13,238 bases of DNA from Lachnospiraceae bacterium (GTDB lineage Bacteria > Bacillota > Clostridia > Lachnospirales > Lachnospiraceae): contig CAAHDV010000202.1 in assembly GCA_900770535.1 (NCBI GenBank), positions 1-13,238 of the forward strand, in the 5' to 3' direction. Below the pieces are notes generated by a model. The model did not search any database, was not told the DNA's origin, and saw only the letters and a program-made list of their open reading frames with translations. Each line of letters begins with the position of its first letter. Position 1 is the stretch's first letter. Both the position numbers and the translations under genes were made by a program. Below are positions 1 to 5,773 of this stretch, in pieces.

Positions 1-119
1 CCGGAGATCCGACCTATATCACCAGTCATAAGGGTGCCAGAAGCCTGATCATGAAAGTGGAACGTGATGAGATTCTGGAAGAACTGATGTCTGTTTACAT
101 CGATGCCAGATTAAAGTAA
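1..119 (+). CDS. ireB: IreB family regulatory phosphoprotein, C-terminal fragment
   Basis: This is the 3' end of a gene cut by the window start; 38 codons in the frame starting at base 3 are visible before TAA at 117-119. The readable tail ([16 protein letters not shown], then [16 protein letters not shown]) has the GDP-Y-TSHK-AR-LI and ERDE-LEEL pattern of the C-terminus of IreB/YrzL (DUF965, UPF0297). IreB proteins are about 85-90 residues, so roughly 50 are missing. In Enterococcus faecalis IreB is a phosphorylated target of the PASTA kinase/phosphatase pair IreK/IreP and influences cephalosporin resistance; that role is known for the family and only inferred here. The position directly upstream of ruvX and a DUF1292 gene is the conserved Firmicutes arrangement, usually with alaS further upstream, and strongly supports the call. 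Confidence 0.88.
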   Translation, partial: GDPTYITSHKGARSLIMKVERDEILEELMSVYIDARLK

Positions 120-149
120 AAGCTTGTGCCAGATATAACGAAAGATGTT

Positions 150-187
150 TGCCAGCCATATCCGTCCGGAGAGGCTGGCAGTTTTGT
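150..187 (+). terminator. Terminator-like or attenuator hairpin between ireB and ruvX
   Basis: TGCCAGCC (150-157) pairs perfectly with GGCTGGCA (173-180), an 8-bp GC-rich stem with a 15-nt loop, followed by GTTTTGT (181-187). The shape is that of a weak intrinsic terminator with a short, G-interrupted U-tract. It lies in the 87-nt gap between ireB and ruvX, so it may partly uncouple ruvX from the upstream genes. Read-through is likely because no convincing promoter is visible between the hairpin and ruvX. A processing or stability hairpin is the alternative. Confidence 0.5.
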
Positions 188-206
188 GTATGATAGGAAA
201 AAATTT

Positions 207-626
207 ATGAGAATTTTAGGACTGGACTATGGATCCAAAACAGTAGGGGTAGCAGTCTGCGATCCGCTGGGCATGACGGCTCAGGGCGTGGAGACCATTA
301 CCCGGAAGGAAGAAAACAAGCTGCGCAAGACCCTTGCCCGGATTGAGGCCCTGGTGGAAGAATATCAGGTTGAAACCATCGTTTTGGGATATCCTAAAAA
401 TATGGATGATTCAATTGGGGAACGTGCGCTGAAAACAGAAGAATTTCGCAATATGCTGGTACGCAGAACCGGTCTGCCGGTTGTTCTGTGGGACGAGCGT
501 CTGACAACTATTGAAGCAAATGAGATTCTGATCGAAAGCGGAGTACGCAGAGAAGACCGGAAAAAGGTGATCGACAAGATTGCGGCCACCCTGATTTTAC
601 AGTCTTATCTGGGCTCCCTGAAGTAA
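207..626 (+). CDS. ruvX: RuvX/YqgF family putative Holliday junction resolvase and pre-16S rRNA nuclease
   Basis: The product is 139 residues, the normal length for YqgF/RuvX (B. subtilis YrrK). It has an RNase H-like fold with [13 protein letters not shown] at residues 5-17 (acidic D7 on strand 1), GYPKNMDDS at 61-69, WDERLTT at 95-101 and [15 protein letters not shown] at 122-136 with the last acidic residue D123. The family was proposed to resolve Holliday junctions and, in E. coli, to mature the 5' end of 16S rRNA; which activity dominates here cannot be told from sequence. I chose ATG at 207 because AGGA lies at 195-198 with 8-nt spacing and the protein then begins [10 protein letters not shown] as in homologues. 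An in-frame ATG at 126 would add 27 residues read straight through the upstream hairpin and has no family counterpart. The DUF1292 gene follows after about 20 nt with its own ribosome binding site, so the two are probably cotranscribed. Confidence 0.93.
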   Translation: MRILGLDYGSKTVGVAVCDPLGMTAQGVETITRKEENKLRKTLARIEALVEEYQVETIVLGYPKNMDDSIGERALKTEEFRNMLVRRTGLPVVLWDERLTTIEANEILIESGVRREDRKKVIDKIAATLILQSYLGSLK

Positions 627-647
627 AAAAACAGGAGAGAGACCGTG

Positions 648-917
648 ATGGAAGAAAAAATTACCCTGCAGACCGATAACGGAGAATCTGTGGATTTTTA
701 TGTTCTGGAGGAGACCCGTATCAACGGAATGAACTACCTTTTGGTGACGGATTCCGAAGAAGAGGAAGACGGAGAGTGCTACATTTTAAAAGATGTTTCC
801 AAAGCAGAGGACAGCGACGCCGTATATGAATTCGTAGAGAACGATGACGAGATGGATTATCTTTTTAAGATTTTCACCGAACTGATGGAAGATATGGAAG
901 TAGAGCTTCAGAAGTAA
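648..917 (+). CDS. DUF1292 domain-containing protein (YrzB-like)
   Basis: This small, very acidic protein of 89 residues matches DUF1292/YrzB in length, composition and position. An N-terminal beta-rich part (EKITLQTDNGESVDFYVLEE) is followed by an acidic stretch (DSEEEEDGE), a line resembling the family's conserved YILKDV segment and a C-terminal D/E-rich helix (NDDEMDYLFKIFTELMEDMEVEL). No function is established for the family; its near-invariant place between ruvX and the mltG (yrrL) region is the main clue. AGGAGA at 633-638 serves ATG 648 at 9-nt spacing. A GTG at 645, one codon upstream, would also be in frame and cannot be excluded. No signal peptide, membrane segment or cysteine cluster is present; there is a single Cys. 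Confidence 0.88.
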   Translation: MEEKITLQTDNGESVDFYVLEETRINGMNYLLVTDSEEEEDGECYILKDVSKAEDSDAVYEFVENDDEMDYLFKIFTELMEDMEVELQK

Positions 918-943
918 GCTTTAAATAAATTGGAGGAAAAACA

Positions 944-3199
944 TTGAGCATGGAGAATCAGAACAATCAGAATGACAAACCGGCCGACGGCTACGCTCAG
1001 GCACCGCAGCAGGAAGAAAAGTCCGTGCTGGCTGAACTGGCAGAGTTTGTTTCCCGGAAGAAAGAGGCGGTACAGAGCGTGACCGCACCGGCAGTGGAAG
1101 CAAAGCAGGATGCGCAGCAGAACGTGGAAAAAGAGCAGAATGCAGCCGGCATCCAGAGTGAAGCGGGCAGCGCGGCGGTTTCTGACGAAGCAAAAGAAGA
1201 AAAGAGCGGACGCCCGGCAAGAAATACCCGCGGCAGAGGACCGAGAAGACCGAGAGCAGCAGCACCAAAGCGCGAGGAAGGCGCAGATTCCGCTGAGAAT
1301 GAGAATTCGCAGGAAGAGAGAAAGCTGAGAACAGCAAGAGGAAGCCGCAGCGCAGCAGCGAGAACCGAAAAGGCGGAACGTCCGGCAAGAGGCGAGCGTG
1401 CAGCCCGCGGCGAGAAAGCAGAAAAACCGGTAAAACCAGAACGCGCAGCCAGAACGGAGAAGCCTGCAAGAGCAGAGCGCCCGGCAAAGACTGAGAAACC
1501 GGCCAGAGTTTCCAAAGCAAAGAATGTACTGGCCGATACCGGTTCCAAGCCAAAGGTACGTATCATCCCGTTAGGCGGTCTGGAGCAGATCGGTATGAAC
1601 ATTACCGCATTCGAATACGAGGACACCATCGTAGTTGTAGACTGTGGCCTTGCATTCCCAACAGAAGACATGCTGGGCATTGACCTGGTTATCCCGGATG
1701 TTACTTATCTGGAGCGCAACATCGACAAAGTCAAAGGTTTTGTTATTACTCATGGACATGAGGATCATATTGGCGCGCTGCCATACATCTTACAGAAGAT
1801 TAACGTTCCGGTTTACGGAACCAAGCTGACCATTGCCCTCATTGAGAACAAGTTAAAAGAGCATAACTTAATGAAGAGCACCAAGCGTAAAGTGGTAAAA
1901 CACGGCCAGTCTGTAAACCTGGGCTGCTTCCGTGTGGAGTTCATTAAGACCAACCACAGTATTGCGGATTCCGCAGCGCTGGCTCTGTTTACTCCGGCCG
2001 GTATCATTGTGCACACCGGAGACTTTAAAGTAGATTACACTCCGGTATTCGGAGATGCCTTTGATCTGGCGCGTTTTGCGGAGCTGGGAAGAAAGGGCGT
2101 TCTGGCACTTCTGAGCGATAGCACCAACGCGATCCGCAAGGGCTTTACTGCTTCCGAGCGTACTGTAGGAAAGACTTTCGATGCCATTTTTGCGGAGCAT
2201 AAGAACAACCGTATCATCGTGGCAACCTTCGCCTCCAATGTAGACCGTGTACAGCAGATCATCTTCACTGCTGAGAAATACGGACGCAAGGTTGTGGTAG
2301 AGGGCCGAAGCATGGTCAATGTCATCGGCACGGCCAATGAGCTGGGCTACATCAACATTTCCGATGGAACCCTCATCGAGATCGACCAGTTAAAGAACTA
2401 TCCGGATGAGCAGACGGTCCTCATTACGACAGGAAGCCAGGGCGAGTCCATGGCGGCTCTGTCCCGTATGGCATCCGGCATGCACCGCAAGGTATCCATC
2501 AAGCCGAACGATGTTGTCATTATGAGTTCTACTCCGATCCCGGGCAATGAAAAGCAGGTGGCCAAGGTCATCAATGAGCTGGCTATGCGCGGCGTGGAGG
2601 TCATCACCGAAGATACCCACGTATCCGGTCATGCATGTCAGGAGGAAATCAAGCTGATTTACTCCCTACTGCATCCGAAGTTTGCGCTTCCGGTACACGG
2701 TGAGTACCGCCATCTGGTAGCGAACCAGTCTATCGCAACGGCCATTGGCGTGCCGAAGGAGAACGTGCTCATCATGTCCTCCGGCGATGTTGTGGAAATC
2801 TGCGAGGATTCCTGTAAGGTTGTGGATCACGTACAGCACGGAGGCATTCTGGTAGACGGACTTGGCGTGGGTGATGTCGGAAACATCGTGCTGCGTGACC
2901 GTCAGAATCTGGCACAGAACGGTATCATCATCGTAGTCCTGACGCTGGAGCGTTACAGCAACCAGCTGCTGGCCGGACCGGATATCGTATCCCGCGGTTT
3001 TGTTTATGTGAGAGAGTCTGAGGACCTTATGGATGAGGCAAAACGCGTAGTAGATGACGCGGTCGCAGACTGCCTGAGCCGTCATGTGACCGACTGGGGC
3101 AAGTTAAAGAACATGATCCGCGACAGCTTAAGTGACTTTATGTGGAAACGTATGAAGCGGAATCCGATGATTCTGCCGATCATTATGGAGGTTGAATAG
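944..3199 (+). CDS. rnj: Ribonuclease J with a long charged N-terminal extension
   Basis: RNase J is a metallo-beta-lactamase/beta-CASP ribonuclease with 5'-to-3' exonuclease and endonuclease activity in mRNA turnover and RNA maturation. The 751-residue product has a catalytic part of normal length (about residues 203-751) beginning KPKVRIIPLGGLEQIG. Metal-binding motifs are HGHEDH at 270-275, H338 in NHSIADS, D360 in HTGDF, the beta-CASP motif DSTNA at 392-396, HVSGHA at 559-564 and PVHGEYRHL at 583-591; all are intact, so it should be active. The first ~200 residues are extra: Gln/Glu/Ala-rich to about 85, then Arg/Lys/Ala/Pro-rich with short repeats, probably disordered. Start: GGAGG at 932-936 lies 7 nt before TTG 944; an ATG at 950 is 13 nt away and fits less well. 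The only RNase J gene in the window, it lies inside a cluster that lacks it in B. subtilis. Confidence 0.96.
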   Translation: MSMENQNNQNDKPADGYAQAPQQEEKSVLAELAEFVSRKKEAVQSVTAPAVEAKQDAQQNVEKEQNAAGIQSEAGSAAVSDEAKEEKSGRPARNTRGRGPRRPRAAAPKREEGADSAENENSQEERKLRTARGSRSAAARTEKAERPARGERAARGEKAEKPVKPERAARTEKPARAERPAKTEKPARVSKAKNVLADTGSKPKVRIIPLGGLEQIGMNITAFEYEDTIVVVDCGLAFPTEDMLGIDLVIPDVTYLERNIDKVKGFVITHGHEDHIGALPYILQKINVPVYGTKLTIALIENKLKEHNLMKSTKRKVVKHGQSVNLGCFRVEFIKTNHSIADSAALALFTPAGIIVHTGDFKVDYTPVFGDAFDLARFAELGRKGVLALLSDSTNAIRKGFTASERTVGKTFDAIFAEHKNNRIIVATFASNVDRVQQIIFTAEKYGRKVVVEGRSMVNVIGTANELGYINISDGTLIEIDQLKNYPDEQTVLITTGSQGESMAALSRMASGMHRKVSIKPNDVVIMSSTPIPGNEKQVAKVINELAMRGVEVITEDTHVSGHACQEEIKLIYSLLHPKFALPVHGEYRHLVANQSIATAIGVPKENVLIMSSGDVVEICEDSCKVVDHVQHGGILVDGLGVGDVGNIVLRDRQNLAQNGIIIVVLTLERYSNQLLAGPDIVSRGFVYVRESEDLMDEAKRVVDDAVADCLSRHVTDWGKLKNMIRDSLSDFMWKRMKRNPMILPIIMEVE
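1364..1519 (+). repeat. Six-residue charged repeats in the RNase J N-terminal extension
   Basis: Residues 141-192 of RNase J are built from variants of a six-residue unit of the form (T/A/G/P)-E-(K/R)-(A/P)-(A/V)-(R/K): examples are GERAAR, PERAAR, TEKPAR (twice), AERPAK and, with insertions, TEKAERPAR and GEKAEKPVK. The charge pattern alternates acidic and basic with a net positive balance. The DNA copies have diverged, so this is repeat at protein level and not a recent tandem duplication. Disorder or RNA/protein binding is inferred only from composition. Confidence 0.8.
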
Positions 3200-3206
3200 G
3201 CTAAAG

Positions 3207-3605
3207 ATGAGCCACATCACCAGAGATATCAACAGGGTGACCGGAACGGTCATCGGAATTTCGGGAAAGCTGATCCTGTATGCCCTTGTGATCCTTCTGC
3301 TTGCGGAGGGCATCACAAGGGGCTATGCCTTCGGTCATTCCCTGTTTTATGAAAGCTCTGTGGAACAGGCCCCGGGCCGTGATATTGTGGTTACGGTACC
3401 GGACGGCCAGTCAGATTCTGACACCATCCACGAACTGAAAAAGGACGGACTCATCGACAATGAGCTTGCCATGCGGGTTCAGATGAAGTTTTATGATTAT
3501 GAGATCCACCCGGGAACCTACACGCTAAACACCTCCATGTCATCCAAAAAGATGCTTCAGATTCTGAATGAGAAGGCAGACAAAGAGGAGGAAACAGCGT
3601 CATGA
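3207..3605 (+). CDS. Short membrane-anchored MltG/YceG-like protein lacking the transglycosylase domain
   Basis: The 132-residue product has one membrane segment near the N-terminus (about 22-38, KLILYALVILLLAEGI) after a short basic cytoplasmic end, then an extracytoplasmic part. Residues 60-121 (IVVTVPDGQSDSDTI, HELKKDGLID, HPGTYTLNTSMSSKKMLQIL) fit the LysM-like N-terminal domain of MltG/YceG, with its V-x-VP-x-G, L-x-x-x-GLI, G-x-Y-x-L and M-S-x-x-x-ML-x-I-L pattern. MltG proteins are about 340-380 residues and carry the catalytic Glu in the C-terminal domain, absent here. The reading frame is intact and overlaps the next gene by ATGA, so it looks like a maintained short gene, not a fresh break. 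It sits where B. subtilis has yrrL (mltG). ATG 3207 is preferred: AGG at 3198-3200 is 6 nt upstream; TTG 3192 overlaps the rnj end and has no spacing to GGAGG. Endolytic activity is not expected. Confidence 0.72.
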   Translation: MSHITRDINRVTGTVIGISGKLILYALVILLLAEGITRGYAFGHSLFYESSVEQAPGRDIVVTVPDGQSDSDTIHELKKDGLIDNELAMRVQMKFYDYEIHPGTYTLNTSMSSKKMLQILNEKADKEEETAS

Positions 3606-4243
3606 TGGACCAGGAGAGGATCACACAGTATATCCATTCCCTGGATCAGGGGCACGGCGCGTTCTGTGACCAGATCGCGAAAGCGGCCCGGGCAGACCGT
3701 GTGCCCATCATCCGGAAAGAAACGGCGAATTTTCTGCAGGCCATGGTAGCGGCAACGCGGCCGAAGCGCATTCTGGAGGTCGGAACCGCTGTAGGCTATT
3801 CTGCCCTTCTGATGGCGCAGGTCATGCCGGAGGAAACGGATATCATCACCATTGAAAAGTACGAGCCGCGCATCCCGGTGGCACGCCGCCACTTTGCGGA
3901 GGCGGGACTTTCTGACCGCATTACCCTGCTGGAGGGGGATGCCGGGGAAATCTTAAAGAAACTGGACGGCTCTTTTGATTTTATCTTTATGGATTCGGCA
4001 AAGGGTCAGTATATCCACTGGCTGCCGGATATTCTCCGGCTGTTATCCACAGGGGGTGTGCTGTTTTCTGATAATGTACTGCAGGACGGCGACATCATTG
4101 AGTCCCGCTTTGCGGTGGAGCGCCGAAACCGCACGATCCATGCGCGCATGCGGGAGTATCTGTACACCCTGACCCATATGCCGGAGTTTCAGACCAGTGT
4201 AGTGCCGATTGGGGATGGCGTGGCGCTGAGTGTGAAAGGGTAG
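3602..4243 (+). CDS. trmR: Class I SAM-dependent O-methyltransferase, TrmR-type (tRNA ho5U34 methyltransferase)
   Basis: This 213-residue soluble enzyme belongs to the O-methyltransferase family 3 (COMT-like). Visible motifs are RILEVGTAVGYSALL at 56-70 (SAM-binding motif I), IEKYEP at 84-89 (acidic ribose-binding end of strand 2), EGDAGEIL at 111-118, the metal-site motif MDSAKGQY at 130-137 (D131, K134) and SDNVLQDG at 156-163 (D157, N158). B. subtilis YrrM, now TrmR, methylates 5-hydroxyuridine at tRNA position 34 to 5-methoxyuridine. The immediate neighbour is a U32 protein of the type that makes ho5U, which favours TrmR over a small-molecule catechol-type methyltransferase. AGGAGG at 3586-3591 lies 10 nt before ATG 3602; this ATG overlaps the previous stop as ATGA, indicating coupled translation. 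A second ATG at 3605 is the next-best start. Confidence 0.85.
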   Translation: MMDQERITQYIHSLDQGHGAFCDQIAKAARADRVPIIRKETANFLQAMVAATRPKRILEVGTAVGYSALLMAQVMPEETDIITIEKYEPRIPVARRHFAEAGLSDRITLLEGDAGEILKKLDGSFDFIFMDSAKGQYIHWLPDILRLLSTGGVLFSDNVLQDGDIIESRFAVERRNRTIHARMREYLYTLTHMPEFQTSVVPIGDGVALSVKG

Positions 4244-4345
4244 AAGAACGTACCGGAGCTGAGGGAGCCGGGCGGGAAAACGCATGACGGCTGGAATCGA
4301 ACGTGTACAGGGAAACTGGAAATTGATTGAAACAGGAAGAAGATT

Positions 4346-5575
4346 ATGAGAGAAACAGAATTACTGATTCCGGCAGGCAGCCTGGATGTGCTGAAAACAG
4401 CAGTTATCTACGGTGCCGATGCCGTATATCTGGGCGGTGAGGCTTTCGGCCTCAGAGCCAAAGCAAAGAATTTTACCAACGAAGAGATTAAGGAAGGCAT
4501 TGCTTTTGCCCATGAGCGGGGCGTAAAGGTCTACATCACCGCCAACATTCTGGCCCACAACGATGACCTGGCCGGTGTGGAGCAGTATTTTGAGGAGTTA
4601 AAGGATATTCGTCCGGATGCTCTCATCATTTCCGATCCGGGCGTGTTTGCCATTGCAAAGCGTGTGCTGCCGGATATGGAGCTGCATGTCAGCACTCAGG
4701 CCAACAACACCAACTATGGAACCTACCTGTTCTGGCACCAGCTTGGGGCAAAACGCGTGGTATCCGCAAGAGAGCTTTCCTTAAAGGAAATCAAGGAGAT
4801 CCGTGCCCACATTCCGGAGGATATGCAGATCGAGAGCTTCATCCATGGAGCTATGTGCATTTCCTATTCCGGCCGCTGCCTGCTTAGCAATTTCCTGGTG
4901 GGAAGAGATGCCAATCAGGGTGCCTGCACCCATCCGTGCCGCTGGAAATACTCTGTTGTGGAGGAGACCAGACCGGGTGAGTACATGCCGGTTTACGAGA
5001 ATGAGCGCGGAACCTACATCTTCAACTCCAAGGACCTGTGCATGATCGAGCACATCCCGGAGCTGATGGATGCCGGAATCGACAGCTTCAAGATTGAGGG
5101 CCGCATGAAGACTGCGCTTTATGTGGCTACCGTAGCCCGCACTTACCGCAAGGCAATCGATGATTACAAGAAGGATCCGGCCCTGTACCAGAAGAATATG
5201 GAGTGGTACAAGGAAGAAATCGGCAAATGCACCTATCGGGAGTTTACCACCGGTTTCTACTTCGGCAAGCCGACCACAGACAGCCAGATCTACGACAGCA
5301 ACACCTACGTCAAGAACTACACCTATCTTGGCACGGTGGAGGAAGTCCGGGAGGACGGCTGCTGCCGCATTGAGCAGAAGAACAAATTCTTTGTGGGTGA
5401 GCAGATCGAGATCATGAAGCCGGACGGCCGCAACGTGCTGGTTACCGTAAAAGGCATCACCGATGAGGATGGAAACGCCATGGAGAGCGCGCCGCATCCG
5501 AAGCAGATCTTGTGGGTAGACCTTGGAAGCGAAGTCAGCCCGTACGATATTCTGAGAAGAAGTGAAATGGAATAA
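4346..5575 (+). CDS. trhP: Peptidase U32 family protein, TrhP-type prephenate-dependent tRNA uridine(34) hydroxylase
   Basis: The 409-residue product has the U32 N-terminal barrel (ELLIPAGSLDVLKTAVIYGA from residue 5, DAVYLGG at 25-31) and the family signature E163-x-F-x2-G-x2-C-x4-G-x-C-x2-S, containing C171 and C178. C194 and C198 (GACTHPC) and C232 (SKDLCMIEH) follow. In the related UbiU protein four cysteines with similar spacing bind a [4Fe-4S] cluster, so C171, C178, C194 or C198 and C232 are candidate ligands here by analogy. E. coli TrhP (YegQ) and B. subtilis YrrN/YrrO (TrhP1/TrhP2) form 5-hydroxyuridine at tRNA U34 using prephenate; despite the old family name they are not shown to be peptidases in this role. 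The length is YrrO-like and no second U32 gene is adjacent. AGGAAGAA upstream of ATG 4346 is the ribosome binding site. It follows trmR after 102 nt in which I see no clear promoter or terminator, and a terminator follows the gene. Confidence 0.87.
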   Translation: MRETELLIPAGSLDVLKTAVIYGADAVYLGGEAFGLRAKAKNFTNEEIKEGIAFAHERGVKVYITANILAHNDDLAGVEQYFEELKDIRPDALIISDPGVFAIAKRVLPDMELHVSTQANNTNYGTYLFWHQLGAKRVVSARELSLKEIKEIRAHIPEDMQIESFIHGAMCISYSGRCLLSNFLVGRDANQGACTHPCRWKYSVVEETRPGEYMPVYENERGTYIFNSKDLCMIEHIPELMDAGIDSFKIEGRMKTALYVATVARTYRKAIDDYKKDPALYQKNMEWYKEEIGKCTYREFTTGFYFGKPTTDSQIYDSNTYVKNYTYLGTVEEVREDGCCRIEQKNKFFVGEQIEIMKPDGRNVLVTVKGITDEDGNAMESAPHPKQILWVDLGSEVSPYDILRRSEME

Positions 5576-5588
5576 AATTTGAAATTGG

Positions 5589-5615
5589 AGCCCTGGCGCA
5601 AGCCGGGGCTTTTTG
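5589..5615 (+). terminator. Intrinsic terminator after trhP
   Basis: AGCCCTGGC (5589-5597) pairs with GCCGGGGCT (5602-5610) over 9 bp, including one G-U pair, around a GCAA tetraloop of the GNRA class. The stem runs directly into TTTTT (5610-5614). This is a textbook Rho-independent terminator 13 nt after the trhP stop codon and separates the RNA cluster from the etf operon. Confidence 0.93.
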
Positions 5616-5632
5616 TATTTCTTAAATAATTG

Positions 5633-5640
5633 TGTATACA
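5633..5640. promoter_or_regulatory. Palindrome TGTATACA next to the etf promoter, possible operator
   Basis: TGTATACA is a perfect 8-bp palindrome ending two bases before the proposed -35 element at 5643. Its GT-AT-AC core resembles half-site patterns bound by GntR-type regulators, which control lactate operons in several bacteria, but it is too short to assign. It could be chance in an AT-rich leader. Confidence 0.25.
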
Positions 5641-5642
5641 TC

Positions 5643-5671
5643 TCGACTTTAACGCGTTGACGTGTTATACT
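5643..5671 (+). promoter_or_regulatory. Sigma-A promoter with extended -10 for the etfB-etfA-dehydrogenase operon
   Basis: The -35 element is TCGACT (5643-5648, four of six matches to TTGACA), followed by a 17-nt spacer and -10 TATACT (5666-5671, five of six). TG at 5663-5664 gives the extended -10 form TGTTATACT. Transcription would start near 5678, leaving a leader of about 95 nt before etfB. The promoter lies just downstream of the trhP terminator, as expected for an independent operon. Confidence 0.75.
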
Positions 5672-5682
5672 GGAGAACAGCT

Positions 5683-5714
5683 GATGAAAATGTTTCGCAA
5701 TATAAAACATCATC
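5683..5714 (+). other. Possible leader hairpin upstream of etfB
   Basis: GATG (5683-5686) and ATGTTT (5690-5695) can pair with AAACAT (5705-5710) and CATC (5711-5714), giving 10 bp with a 3-nt A bulge and a 9-nt loop. It is AT-rich, has no U-tract after it and so is not a terminator. It lies at the start of the predicted transcript and may stabilise the 5' end. Its significance is uncertain. Confidence 0.3.
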
Positions 5715-5773
5715 CGAAAAAACATGACCAGATAAGGTCGAAACAAACGTTAAGACAGGAAAGGCTGTGTAGC

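Noticed and set aside
181-194. Promoter -10 (TATGAT at 189-194) before ruvX
   Set aside because: No acceptable -35 lies 16-18 nt upstream, and the predicted start would leave out the ruvX ribosome binding site.
126-206. Upstream ATG as start of ruvX
   Set aside because: It would add 27 residues translated from the hairpin region, lacks a ribosome binding site and has no counterpart in 138-140-residue RuvX proteins.
921-1680. Long antisense open frames opposite the RNase J N-terminal extension
   Set aside because: They mirror the Ala/Arg/Glu-rich repeat coding, give Leu/Ser/Pro-rich low-complexity products, have no ribosome binding site and no family features.
4244-4345. Promoter or remnant of a second U32 gene (yrrN equivalent) between trmR and trhP
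   Set aside because: No paired -35/-10, no hairpin and no U32-like coding in the 102-nt gap; it appears to be plain spacer.
4781-5746. 321-codon antisense open frame opposite trhP
   Set aside because: The opposite strand encodes a clear U32 protein with intact signature; the antisense frame runs through the trhP terminator and etf promoter and has no recognisable motifs.
5630-5773. Upstream extension of etfB
   Set aside because: The extra codons overlie the extended -10 promoter and leader; EtfB proteins begin at the MKIIVC segment encoded from 5774.
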